The notes under the pieces: model-generated | Databases searched by the model: none | Seen by the model: only the letters and a program-made list of their open reading frames with translations | Told to the model about the DNA's origin: nothing | Source of the DNA: a virus | Length of the DNA stretch: 64,000 bases | Reading direction: 5' to 3' (one strand) | IMG/VR virus record: IMGVR_UViG_3300034418_007243 | Coordinates: 1 to 64,000 of that record | In this document: positions 32,076 to 39,957 of the stretch, piece after piece | How the letters are laid out: every line of letters starts with the position of its first letter | Position numbering within the stretch: the first letter of the stretch is position 1 | Translations under genes and position numbers: made by a program

Positions 32076-32977
32076 TGAATAAAAATTGCGGACATACTAT
32101 ACCTTGCGGCTGTAATGATACACCTTTGACTACAGGATCTCCTTGTGGTCAAGGTGTAGATTGCACAGGTAACCCGTGTCCAGAAAATTTTGATTCTAAA
32201 TGTATTTATTACAGAGGAGATATAATTTTATGTGGTGAAGATGAAGTTGTTCAAACAGATGTAACTTTAGCTGAAGCTTTAAATTCTTTAGTTACTTATT
32301 TTTGTAATCAAGGTGGTGGTGGAGTCATTTCTGAATCATTAATTTGTGGAGATACAACAATTGCTGTTGCAGGAACTTCAGTTAGTGAAGCTTTGACAAG
32401 TGTTGTGGGTTTCTTTTGTTCTATTGTAACTGAATTAGTTAACTCTTATAATTATGGTTTATTTGCACAAGTTGAAGATTCTTTAACTGTTATAAATACA
32501 ACAACACCATCAACTATTATAGGTGTAGGAGACGGTACATTAAGCGTACCAGCAGGAGGTTTTAAAGTTGCTGATTCTTTTGAAGTAAAAACATTTGGTC
32601 ATATAAGTTCTGCTAATAACCAAGTGTTTTATATACGTTTAAAAATAAACGGAGTTGTAGCAGATGAAATAGCTTTAGATGGAATAACTCATACTAGATT
32701 GCCTCAAATTACAGATTTACATTGGAGCATGGAAATGTATTTTACTATAAGAAGTTTAAATACAGCTCCTAATTCTGGAGATGCGGCTATTCTTTCTGCT
32801 ATAAGATTTACTCATGAATCAGATGCTTCTGATAAATTTAATGGGTATGCTTCAACAATGCTTGTTAATTTTGATTCTGATATACCACAAACATTAGATT
32901 TAGAAGTTGAATGGGGTGCTGCAAGTGCTTCAAATTCTATATATTCTGAATCTTTTGTTTTAAATAAAACATATTAA
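32075..32977 (+). CDS. Fibre protein with CGH-type anchor and jelly-roll-like head
   Basis: The first 40 residues read NKNCGHTIPCGCNDTPLTTG, then CGQGVDCTGNPCPENF, a cysteine-rich cap almost identical in layout to that of the 32980 product. An anchor unit follows (CIYYRGDIILCGEDE, then TLAEALNSLVTYFC). The C-terminal 170 residues are strand-rich (FEVKTFGHISSANNQVFYIR and LDLEVEWGAASASN) and look like a jelly-roll head. Signal peptide absent, as expected for a virion component. Confidence 0.6.
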   Translation: MNKNCGHTIPCGCNDTPLTTGSPCGQGVDCTGNPCPENFDSKCIYYRGDIILCGEDEVVQTDVTLAEALNSLVTYFCNQGGGGVISESLICGDTTIAVAGTSVSEALTSVVGFFCSIVTELVNSYNYGLFAQVEDSLTVINTTTPSTIIGVGDGTLSVPAGGFKVADSFEVKTFGHISSANNQVFYIRLKINGVVADEIALDGITHTRLPQITDLHWSMEMYFTIRSLNTAPNSGDAAILSAIRFTHESDASDKFNGYASTMLVNFDSDIPQTLDLEVEWGAASASNSIYSESFVLNKTY

Positions 32978-32979
32978 CT

Positions 32980-33504
32980 ATGGGAAAAACATGTGGACAT
33001 TTAGTACCTTGTGGTTGTAATGACACTCCGCTTACAACAGGTTCTCCTTGTAATGATGGTATTCAATGTCAAGGAAATCCTTGCGCTGAAAATTTTTGTG
33101 CTGAATGTATAGTATGGTGTGGTCCTGGCTTACCTAATTTAGGTATAAAAACAGGTATGAATTTATATACTGTATTTCAATTACTAGATAGTAATATTGA
33201 TTCAGTATCTTGTGTAGATGATAGCGATTCTTGTAAAGCTGTATTGTTAGGTTTACCAACAGTTACATCTAGCACAATTAATATTTCATTCACACCAATT
33301 TCTACAGCTAGCCAAACTCGTACTTTATATTTAACAGAAGTTAGTACAGGAACTGTAACACCTTATGTTATTGATACTGGCGCTACAGAAATACTAATAG
33401 AATTTTTAGCTGCAGATTCAGAATATAAATTATTTATTACATCAGTATGTACAGATCTTACAGAATGTAGTTCTGCAGAATTATTAATTAAAACTTTAAA
33501 ATAA
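32980..33504 (+). CDS. Fibre protein with CGH-type anchor and one FN3-like domain
   Basis: The first 45 residues (GKTCGHLVPCGCNDTPLTTG, then CNDGIQCQGNPCAENF) are a close paralogue of the 32075 N-terminus. The anchor (CIVWCGPGLPNLGIKTGMNL) is followed by a single FN3/Ig-like domain of about 90 residues (GLPTVTSSTINISFTP, SEYKLFITSVCTDLTECSS). It is the shortest member of the set and may be a truncated or modular fibre tip. Confidence 0.6.
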   Translation: MGKTCGHLVPCGCNDTPLTTGSPCNDGIQCQGNPCAENFCAECIVWCGPGLPNLGIKTGMNLYTVFQLLDSNIDSVSCVDDSDSCKAVLLGLPTVTSSTINISFTPISTASQTRTLYLTEVSTGTVTPYVIDTGATEILIEFLAADSEYKLFITSVCTDLTECSSAELLIKTLK

Positions 33505-33505
33505 T

Positions 33506-34444
33506 ATGGCTTGTTTAAATGTAACAATAGAAGTTGAATATACACCATCAGGTACTGGAGGTCAAGATATTGAAATAGGATGGAGAGCACAGGGAGATCC
33601 AACATGGAATATTACAACTGCTATAGGTATAGGAGGTGCAATGGGAGTTTTTATACAAACTGTACCTTGTAATACAAATTGTGATGGTCAACTTTATGAA
33701 CTTTATATAGGTAATTTATGTGATTTGCCTGGGACTACTGTTTATTTTGAAGTAATGGTTGCCGATTCTACACAACCTGATTGTTATGAATATCAATGGG
33801 ACTGCGTTTCTGTAGGTATAGGATCTATAACTCCTAATCCAGGAAGTGCTAATTATAATTCTGGTGATTCTGTTGTATTTACAGGAGGAGGTGGTTCTGG
33901 AGCATCAGCTATTGTAGATGTAGTAAATGGTTCAGGAGAGATATTATCTTATTCTATTTTAGATCCAGGAACAGGCTATACTTCATTACCAACTCTTAAT
34001 GTTGTTAGTATAAATGGAACTGGAGCAACACCTGTAGCAGTTTTAGCAGATTGTCCTACTTTAAATCATTTAGATTGTACAGGTATTACAGAACCTATTA
34101 GTATAGCTTTAGGAGAAAGTTATATTGAATGTGCTACTCAAGCTATTTATGCAGGTAAAGTTGCTGCTTTAACTGATGATGAAAAAACAGCTTATGAATA
34201 TAATCCTATAGGAACTAACTGTATTTGTAATAATGATTGTAATGAGTTTACAATAAATAATACAGGAGTAGATACTTTAACAGTAGTATATAATACATGT
34301 ATTGATGGAGCATTAGTAGTGCAAGAAGTACCTGCTGCAGGTAGTTGGAGTTCTCCTTGTGAAGCGTTGTGTGAAACAATAAGCGTATTAGAAACGGATG
34401 CTTCATATACAATATCTCCTGCATGTACAGCATGTATACCATAA
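33506..34444 (+). CDS. Last fibre-cluster protein, beta-sandwich type
   Basis: The 312-residue product starts directly with an FN3-like strand set (LNVTIEVEYTPSGTGGQDIE). A Gly-rich segment with FTGGGGSGASAIVDVVNGSG follows, typical of a right-handed or YD-repeat-like turn. The C-terminal part carries cysteines (GTNCICNNDCNEFTINNTGV; CEALCETISV; SPACTACIP). The anchor present in its neighbours is missing. It ends 67 bases before a strong terminator, closing the operon. Confidence 0.5.
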   Translation: MACLNVTIEVEYTPSGTGGQDIEIGWRAQGDPTWNITTAIGIGGAMGVFIQTVPCNTNCDGQLYELYIGNLCDLPGTTVYFEVMVADSTQPDCYEYQWDCVSVGIGSITPNPGSANYNSGDSVVFTGGGGSGASAIVDVVNGSGEILSYSILDPGTGYTSLPTLNVVSINGTGATPVAVLADCPTLNHLDCTGITEPISIALGESYIECATQAIYAGKVAALTDDEKTAYEYNPIGTNCICNNDCNEFTINNTGVDTLTVVYNTCIDGALVVQEVPAAGSWSSPCEALCETISVLETDASYTISPACTACIP

Positions 34445-34510
34445 TTAATTTATGAAATTTATTATTAAAGATATGTCATGGTTTGTTGGTTTATACTATG
34501 ACTGACAGCT

Positions 34511-34549
34511 GAAAGCTCTTGTTTAATTATACAAGGGCTTTCTTTTTTT
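34511..34549 (+). terminator. Strong intrinsic terminator at the end of the fibre operon
   Basis: A 12-bp stem GAAAGCTCTTGT/ACAAGGGCTTTC with one G-T pair and an 8-base loop, followed by seven T residues. Confidence 0.9.
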
Positions 34550-34563
34550 AAAAACTAATAGTA

Positions 34564-35733
34564 ATGACACTAGAACAATTAAAAGATTTTTTCAGAAAGA
34601 AACCTGGCTATATAAAAAGAGGTGCTGGTTGGCTGGCTGATTTTTTAGAGCTTGATGATTTGGATAAAATTAAACGTGCTAAAACGGAAGTGGCTGCTGA
34701 GATTAAGAAAGATGTGATGATGGGTGATGATAGTAAGAAACTCCGTCTGAAATCCACATGGCAAGTGCAAAAGAAAGGTGGAGAAGTTGAGTGGTTAGAA
34801 AGTTATAAAGCTGTAGAACAAAGTGAATACCAACTTACAAAAGAAGATTGGGAGAATATTATAGATAAGGTTGGTAATATATCTATTACTTATAATAAAG
34901 AGACAACTCTTCCGTCTAATAACAAGGCTTTGATTATATGGACTTCTGATAAACATATAGGAGCTTCTATACCTGATGATGCTCTTTATAAAAAGAAGTA
35001 TGATGAGCATGTGTTTTTTAGTAGAATGGAAAAGATATACCAAAAGGCTATGTCTTTGTTTCAAACCTATGGTATATTTGATAAGCTTATAGTGGCTGAT
35101 CTTGGAGATTCTTTAGATGGCTATAATGCTCAGACTACAAGAGGTGGTCATGATCTTCCTCAAAACTTAAATAATAAAGAAGCTGCTCAAGTACATTTTT
35201 ATACTCACAAATGGTTTTATGAACAACTTCTTAATTCAGGTATCTCAAAGGAATTAGAAGTTGTACACATATCTAATGATAATCATGCAGGTGATTTTGG
35301 TTGGCAAGCATCTTTTGCTTTACAGCAATACGGTAGTGTTGCGTATCCTGATATAAAGTTTACTATACCAGAAGAGTTTTTATCACACTTTGTTTTATAT
35401 GACAGAGCTTACATTATTACTCATGGTAAGGATAAGAAAAACAGAAAGCACGGACTTCCCTTAAAAATCAATGCAGATACAGAATCTTTCTTAATGGATT
35501 ACGTTATAGATAGAAAACTAGGTAACTACAAAATTCATGTAAGGAAAGGAGATTTGCACATGAATGATTTAGATTGTAGCAGAATGAAAATGACTTACTG
35601 GAACATTGGTTCTATCTTTGGAGCTTCAGATTGGATAATGGATAATTACAGTATGACAAAGGCTTCTTGTGTGTTTGAAATAGTAGAAAAAGAATCTGAA
35701 ACATTAAACGCTCAAATTTTTTGGTTATCTTAA
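34564..35733 (+). CDS. Calcineurin-like metallophosphoesterase with N-terminal helical domain
   Basis: In the 389-residue product residues 1-40 form a small helical domain (KDFFRKKPGYIKRGAGWLAD). The catalytic domain then shows the metallophosphoesterase motifs in order: WTSDKHIG (D-x-H), VADLGDSLDG (G-D), ISNDNH in place of GNH, IITHGKD and the terminal KGDLHMND in place of GHxH. Two-metal hydrolysis of phosphodiesters or monoesters is expected; DNA substrates as in Mre11/SbcD-like phage enzymes are likely but unproven. It starts a new unit after the fibre terminator, in the middle of virion genes. Confidence 0.75.
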   Translation: MTLEQLKDFFRKKPGYIKRGAGWLADFLELDDLDKIKRAKTEVAAEIKKDVMMGDDSKKLRLKSTWQVQKKGGEVEWLESYKAVEQSEYQLTKEDWENIIDKVGNISITYNKETTLPSNNKALIIWTSDKHIGASIPDDALYKKKYDEHVFFSRMEKIYQKAMSLFQTYGIFDKLIVADLGDSLDGYNAQTTRGGHDLPQNLNNKEAAQVHFYTHKWFYEQLLNSGISKELEVVHISNDNHAGDFGWQASFALQQYGSVAYPDIKFTIPEEFLSHFVLYDRAYIITHGKDKKNRKHGLPLKINADTESFLMDYVIDRKLGNYKIHVRKGDLHMNDLDCSRMKMTYWNIGSIFGASDWIMDNYSMTKASCVFEIVEKESETLNAQIFWLS

Positions 35734-35772
35734 ACCTGAAAAGTGTTTATTTGTAAAACAAAGAAAAATTGA

Positions 35773-35781
35773 GTATATTAT
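35773..35781 (+). promoter_or_regulatory. Candidate right-arm promoter element GTATATTAT
   Basis: AATTGAGTATATTATATATG lies only 12 bases before the ATG at 35794, so a transcript starting here would be nearly leaderless. It follows a 60-base gap. Confidence 0.35.
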
Positions 35782-35793
35782 ATATGTAATGAT

Positions 35794-36375
35794 ATGGAAA
35801 AAATAAATAAACCAAATTTAAACGGGCCAAGATTTAGAGAGAAAAGAATATCAATACTTAAAAGAAAAAAACTGGAAATGTTTAAAAGTCAACATCCAGA
35901 ATATTCTAACATGACGCTAAAACAATTCAAAAGTATAGTAATGACTTTTAATGGTTTTTTAGCTCAAGGAGTAATAGATAACAGAGATGGAATAGAGTTA
36001 CCTCAAGGTTTAGGTTTTATATTTATGGCTTCTTGTCCTGCTACAAAAAAACAAAACATTGATTATAAAAAATCTTTTAATTACGGAATAAAAACTAATC
36101 ATAAAAACTGGGATTCTGATAACAAACTTTTAAAAATATTCTATACTAACTCAAACACTAAATATCCATTTACAAATAAACAAGTATGGTCTTTCAAAGC
36201 TGTAAAGCAGTTTAGAAAAAATGCATCAGAAAGTTATAAAAATAATTGGGCTAAATATATTGAGGTATATCCTACTGATAAAATATCTCAGATGTTTGAT
36301 AAATATAGAAAAAAAGATATTGCTAAAAGATTAGGATCTAATATACCTAAAGATTATGATGAGTTTAAACTATAA
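35794..36375 (+). CDS. Conserved hypothetical in the neck operon, 193 aa
   Basis: A basic, soluble protein with a Lys/Arg-rich N-terminus (FREKRISILKRKKLEMFKSQ), a centre of ELPQGLGFIFMASC and a Lys/Tyr/Phe-rich C-terminal half with repeated helical segments. The segment PQGLGFIFM... suggests a compact beta core. No family was recognised. Tight spacing to the connector gene (3 bases) implies co-translation and a role in virion assembly. Confidence 0.55.
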   Translation: MEKINKPNLNGPRFREKRISILKRKKLEMFKSQHPEYSNMTLKQFKSIVMTFNGFLAQGVIDNRDGIELPQGLGFIFMASCPATKKQNIDYKKSFNYGIKTNHKNWDSDNKLLKIFYTNSNTKYPFTNKQVWSFKAVKQFRKNASESYKNNWAKYIEVYPTDKISQMFDKYRKKDIAKRLGSNIPKDYDEFKL

Positions 36376-36378
36376 TAT

Positions 36379-37053
36379 ATGACGTTAATAGGAGAGTCCA
36401 TATCAAGAGTAAGAAACGTTTTAAAAGCTGTTAAAGAAGATCCATTTCTAACAGATAGATTTATCTATAGTTTAGTAATGAAGTATGGCAAAACGTTTAT
36501 TAAAAGAGAATCTTTAACAGGTGAAATATATAAGTATAGAAACTTGTTTAAAGAGATTCCTTGTCTAGATTTAATTGAGGTAGATAAAATAGAAGCTTGC
36601 TGTATAGGTATAAAGACTGGATGTACTTTTATGAGAAGTAAAGATAAATTACCAGAGTTACTCCAAAGTGATGATGGTCCAATTATCAGAGCTGTTACCT
36701 CTTTAGATTATAGTCAAGCTGCCCAACAGACTTATCCTACAGTATATTCTAATATGACTAAAAGTACTAGCTTTAAATATAATAAGACAAAGTACTATTG
36801 GTATCTTGATGGTTATATTTATTTACCTAATGTTACTTGGGAAGGTGTTAGAGTTCAAGCTATATTTGATGAAGATGTTTCTTCATTTAATTGTTCAACA
36901 GATTCTAGAGATTGTGTTCAAGAACAAGATAGAGAATCAATAATACCTGAACATTTGTTTTCTGAAATAGAACAGATGGTAATAAATGAAATACTAACTA
37001 GCGGTAAAATACCGCCAGATGGTGCAGATGATAATCAAAATATTATGAGATAA
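36379..37053 (+). CDS. Neck/ring structural protein, 224 aa
   Basis: The product has an N-terminal helical half (ISRVRNVLKAVKEDPFLTDR and FIYSLVMKYGKTFIKRESL), a strand-rich centre (LIEVDKIEACCIGIKTGCTF, YYWYLDGYIYLPNVTWEGVR) and an acidic C-terminus. This matches the connector-type layout of helix, beta core and helix seen in the 23969 and 38966 products. The stop overlaps the next start by one base. Confidence 0.55.
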   Translation: MTLIGESISRVRNVLKAVKEDPFLTDRFIYSLVMKYGKTFIKRESLTGEIYKYRNLFKEIPCLDLIEVDKIEACCIGIKTGCTFMRSKDKLPELLQSDDGPIIRAVTSLDYSQAAQQTYPTVYSNMTKSTSFKYNKTKYYWYLDGYIYLPNVTWEGVRVQAIFDEDVSSFNCSTDSRDCVQEQDRESIIPEHLFSEIEQMVINEILTSGKIPPDGADDNQNIMR

Positions 37054-37253
37054 TGCCTAAGAAAAAAACAACAACTAAGAAAAAAAGCACTGTAAATTCT
37101 GCAGGTAATTATACTAAACCTTCTTTACGTAAAAGATTGTTTAATGAAATAAAAGCTGGCTCTAAAGGTGGAAAACCTGGACAATGGTCTGCACGTAAAG
37201 CACAAATGTTAGCTAAAAGATATAAAGCCGCTGGGGGAGGATATAAAAACTAA
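37053..37253 (+). CDS. Small basic protein with DUF5872-type GKPGQWSARKAQ motif
   Basis: In 66 residues, a Lys/Thr-rich start is followed by SLRKRLFNEIKAGSKGGKPG, QWSARKAQMLAKRYKAAGGGY. I remember this motif as the first half of DUF5872 proteins in phages and large algal viruses. Its partner half is encoded by the gene at 37664. High charge and small size suggest a DNA-compacting virion or packaging component. Confidence 0.65.
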   Translation: MPKKKTTTKKKSTVNSAGNYTKPSLRKRLFNEIKAGSKGGKPGQWSARKAQMLAKRYKAAGGGYKN

Positions 37254-37259
37254 AAAGTA

Positions 37260-37556
37260 ATGGACGAGTTATTAGTAAAGCTATTAGAACAAACACCTGT
37301 AATTATTGCTTTGGGTATTGGCATCTATGCTTTATGGAAAGATAAAATAGAAACTAAAAAAGAGATGCAGGAAGAAAGACAACACTTTCTGCAGCAAATA
37401 GCAGAGCTTACATTAAAGCATGCAGATGAAGTAAAACAACTAAACACATATATAAGAGAAAGAGATCTAGAAACCCTTGAAGCTTTAGAGCAAGTAACAG
37501 CAGCTGTTGAAAGTATTAAAACAATGCTTGATAATAAACTGCGATTATTAGATTAA
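37260..37556 (+). CDS. Single-pass membrane protein with coiled coil, possible spanin-like or holin accessory
   Basis: After ten residues there is one hydrophobic helix (TPVIIALGIGIYALW, about 13-27), then a charged linker and a long coiled coil (KKEMQEERQHFLQQIAELTL, IRERDLETLEALEQVTAAVE). This N-in topology with a long helix is the layout of an inner-membrane spanin (Rz) subunit. A partner outer-membrane lipoprotein was not found nearby. A structural role is an alternative. Confidence 0.5.
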   Translation: MDELLVKLLEQTPVIIALGIGIYALWKDKIETKKEMQEERQHFLQQIAELTLKHADEVKQLNTYIRERDLETLEALEQVTAAVESIKTMLDNKLRLLD

Positions 37557-37566
37557 ATCTTAATGT

Positions 37567-37707
37567 ATGGATAAGAATGAAGAAAAAGATCACTTTGAAA
37601 CTTTAGATGCTTTTTTAAAGAACATCAAAAAAAGAATTAAAAAGTTAAAAGATAAATGTAATAATGGGGAAGAAAAAACAACAGAAAAGTCTAGACAGGT
37701 GGACTAA
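37567..37707 (+). CDS. Tiny charged protein, 46 aa
   Basis: ATG at 37567 opens MDKNEEKDHFETLDAFLKNI, followed by a Lys-rich helix (KKRIKKLKDKC) and a polar end. It overlaps the next gene by 44 bases in another frame, which is common in this tightly packed stretch. A single acidic-then-basic helix is predicted; function unknown. An artefact cannot be excluded, but spacing from both neighbours and frame preference support it. Confidence 0.5.
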   Translation: MDKNEEKDHFETLDAFLKNIKKRIKKLKDKCNNGEEKTTEKSRQVD

Positions 37708-37930
37708 ACAAAAATGGAGAACAGCTTCAGGAAAAAAATCTTCTGAAACAGGTGAAGTTTACGCTCCTTCTGCTACAATAAGCAAACTTAAAAGTACACC
37801 GTCAGGCAGAAAAAAATTAGCTGCAGCTAATAGAAAAAAAAGAGCTGCTACTAAAGCTGGTAAACAACATGCCTCACATGGATTACATAAAGGTAAAAAC
37901 AGAACAGGAACTAAAAAGAAAAAGAAATGA
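37664..37930 (+). CDS. Small basic protein with DUF5872-type RWTKQKWRTASGK motif
   Basis: In 88 residues QKSLDRWTKQKWRTASGKKS, SETGEVYAPSATISKLK is followed by RKKLAAANRKKRAATKAGKQ and HASHGLHKGK. This is the second characteristic half of DUF5872 proteins as I recall them; here it is a separate gene from the GKPGQWSARK half at 37053. About one third of residues are Lys or Arg, so DNA binding is likely. It shares ATGA with the next gene. Confidence 0.65.
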   Translation: MGKKKQQKSLDRWTKQKWRTASGKKSSETGEVYAPSATISKLKSTPSGRKKLAAANRKKRAATKAGKQHASHGLHKGKNRTGTKKKKK

Positions 37931-38106
37931 AAGGAGTACCACATTATAAAAAAGATGGATCACTTTATAGAGGAAAGCATACACACAAAGATAAAAGCGG
38001 TAAGCTTATGAGTGGCAAGACACATACTAAAAGTAGTGTATATTTATATCACATGAAAGAGCTTAGTAAAAAAGCTCAAATGAAAGCTAAACAACAAAAG
38101 AAATGA
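37927..38106 (+). CDS. Tiny basic protein, 59 aa
   Basis: ATG at 37927 overlaps the preceding stop by four bases. The product begins MKGVPHYKKDGSLYRGKHTH and contains KSGKLMSGKTHTK followed by SVYLYHMKELSKKAQ. I recall relatives with MKG-V-x-HY and H(M)K-x-L-S from head regions of Bacteroidota phages. The stop TGA overlaps the next start (ATGA). A DNA- or capsid-bound basic peptide is likely. Confidence 0.6.
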   Translation: MKGVPHYKKDGSLYRGKHTHKDKSGKLMSGKTHTKSSVYLYHMKELSKKAQMKAKQQKK

Positions 38107-38417
38107 AAGAATTTTTACAAAGTTTAGGAATAAATATTGGTATATCTGTAGCAGGTTTATTTGGTGCTTTGCTTCTTGTTGGTAAAACAAATAAAACAGA
38201 TTTAAGAACTATGTTTTTTTCTTTATTGTCTGGTGTAGCATCTGCAAATTATATCACACCAGTAATTTTAGATATGGCTCAATTTGACGTAAAATATCAA
38301 ATGTCTGTAGCTTTTATTCTAGGTTTTCTAGGATTAAAAGGTGTGGAACTTATTAGTAACAAATTATTAAAAAAAGTAGAAGATGAATCTATTAGTAGCA
38401 ATCAACGCGATAAGTAA
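38103..38417 (+). CDS. Three-helix membrane protein, holin-like
   Basis: The 104-residue product has three hydrophobic stretches: about 10-26 (INIGISVAGLFGALLLV), 37-58 and 67-83. It has a short charged N-terminus and a charged C-terminal tail (KKVEDESISSNQRDK). Size and topology are those of class I holins. It overlaps the following membrane gene by 35 bases, which suggests a holin/antiholin pair or a membrane complex, distinct from the holin at 10633. Confidence 0.5.
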   Translation: MKEFLQSLGINIGISVAGLFGALLLVGKTNKTDLRTMFFSLLSGVASANYITPVILDMAQFDVKYQMSVAFILGFLGLKGVELISNKLLKKVEDESISSNQRDK

Positions 38418-38667
38418 CATTATCATTGCACTATCTGTTAGTGTATTTATTTTTTTTATTTTTGGAAGACTATCTATGATGGATAAGTTACCAAAGTGGC
38501 AATCAATCTTAGTTAAAGTTGGATTATGTACAACAGCATGTGGATCTTTATTTAACTTTCTTACATTGTCACATCCTCCTCTTTCAGAGATTATTCTTAA
38601 TATAGGTCTAGCTATTATATTTACTTGGGCTGTATTATTTCATTATAAGTACTTTGTAAAAGATTAA
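38383..38667 (+). CDS. Three-helix membrane protein, possible antiholin partner
   Basis: In 94 residues hydrophobic segments lie at about 2-27 (AISNIIIALSVSVFIFFIFG), 41-58 and 68-86, with a short basic end (YKYFVKD). It is not a sequence paralogue of its upstream neighbour. The 35-base overlap and the same small-membrane-protein character suggest a pair acting together. Confidence 0.5.
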   Translation: MNLLVAINAISNIIIALSVSVFIFFIFGRLSMMDKLPKWQSILVKVGLCTTACGSLFNFLTLSHPPLSEIILNIGLAIIFTWAVLFHYKYFVKD

Positions 38668-38671
38668 AGTT

Positions 38672-38962
38672 ATGGCTCCTAAAAAGAAAGATTCTAGGTT
38701 AGCAAGAGCAGGTGTATCAGGTTATAATAAACCAAAGCGTACACCTAACCATCCAACTAAGTCACATGTAGTTGTAGCTAAAGTAGGAAATAAAATTAAA
38801 ACTATTAGGTTTGGTCAACAAGGAGTAAAAGGAGCTGGAAAAAATCCTAAATCTAAAAAAGATAAAGCACGTAAGAAAAGTTATTATGCTAGACATAATG
38901 CTCAAGATGCTAAACCATCTAAATTATCTGCTAGATATTGGTCACACAAAGTTAAATGGTAA
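38672..38962 (+). CDS. Small basic protein of DUF5754-like type
   Basis: The 96-residue product has a Lys-rich start, a strand pair (SHVVVAKVGNKIKTIRFGQQ) and a Lys/Arg-rich RKKSYYARHNAQDAKPSKLS, ARYWSHKVKW end. The combination IRFGQ..., KxxYxARH and (S/A)xYW resembles DUF5754 proteins known from phages and giant viruses, to my recollection. Probably another DNA-associated virion component. Confidence 0.6.
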   Translation: MAPKKKDSRLARAGVSGYNKPKRTPNHPTKSHVVVAKVGNKIKTIRFGQQGVKGAGKNPKSKKDKARKKSYYARHNAQDAKPSKLSARYWSHKVKW

Positions 38963-38965
38963 ATC

Positions 38966-39946
38966 ATGAGTTATAACTATACTCTAAAATATAGAACATT
39001 TGATCAACTTATGGCAGATGTTCTTAGTGATTTTAAAAAGTATCAATTACAAAATTTAATTGATCCTCAAGATATGATTAGGGTAACTAAAAGAGTTAAC
39101 TATGATCTTGGGTTAAGAATAAATAAAACTAAAGAAATAATACTAGAAGTTGAGAAAGGTAGAGTTAGATTACCTAATGATTTCTATGTTCTTAATTTTG
39201 CTCTTTCTTGTAGTAGTTATGAAACAAAACAATATTTACCACAAGGAACAAGAGTAGAAGAAAAAATTATTGGAGCTGCTCCGGAATATCAAACTGCTCC
39301 GCCAGAGACAGTAGACTTTTGTGAGACACCTCCTACACCTTTAGAGCCTGTAGATCCTTGTAATGATCCATGCGCTCAATGTGGTCAAACAACTAACAAT
39401 TGTGAACCTTGTAATACTTGTTGTGCTAACCCAAACTCTTGCACTATAAATTGTAAAGGAGAAGTGGTACAGCTTGTTCAAGCTCTTACATATGAAACAA
39501 GAAGGTGGACCAACTTAAGAAAGATTAGAATACTAGAAAATGCAGTTGATGTACAGTGCGATTGTCCAAATTTAAATTGGCATGCTCCTGATACTGCTTG
39601 GATTAAAAACGGTTGGATATATACTAGTTTTGAAACAGGAAACTTATATATAAACTATCAAGGAACTATGGAAGATGAAGAAGGTAATCTATTGTTACCT
39701 GATCATGATGTAATAAATGAGTATTATGAATATGCTTTAAAACAAAGAATAATAGAGAATCTAATAATGGATGATGAACAAGTAAATCCTAATAAGATTC
39801 AACTAATTGAACAACGTTATAGAATGGCAAGAAATAATGCTCTTTCTATTGTAAATACACCAAACTTTAGTGAGCTTAGAAGATTATATAGAGCTAATAG
39901 AAGAGCTATGTACTCTAAGTACTATGATATGTTTGCTAGTTTATAG
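38966..39946 (+). CDS. Neck/ring protein (R1-like) with Cys-rich insertion
   Basis: In the 326-residue product the N-terminal FDQLMADVLSDFKKYQLQNL, IDPQDMIRVTKRVNYDLG and KEIILEVEKGRVRLPNDFYV are typical of the ring protein located before the muzzle gene of crAss-like phages. A cysteine-dense insertion (about residues 128-165, 15 or so cysteines including CNDPCAQCGQTTNNCEPC) interrupts the beta core. The helical C-terminus (EYYEYALKQRIIENLI) is typical of connectors. Confidence 0.65.
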   Translation: MSYNYTLKYRTFDQLMADVLSDFKKYQLQNLIDPQDMIRVTKRVNYDLGLRINKTKEIILEVEKGRVRLPNDFYVLNFALSCSSYETKQYLPQGTRVEEKIIGAAPEYQTAPPETVDFCETPPTPLEPVDPCNDPCAQCGQTTNNCEPCNTCCANPNSCTINCKGEVVQLVQALTYETRRWTNLRKIRILENAVDVQCDCPNLNWHAPDTAWIKNGWIYTSFETGNLYINYQGTMEDEEGNLLLPDHDVINEYYEYALKQRIIENLIMDDEQVNPNKIQLIEQRYRMARNNALSIVNTPNFSELRRLYRANRRAMYSKYYDMFASL

Positions 39947-39957
39947 AATAAAACCTT

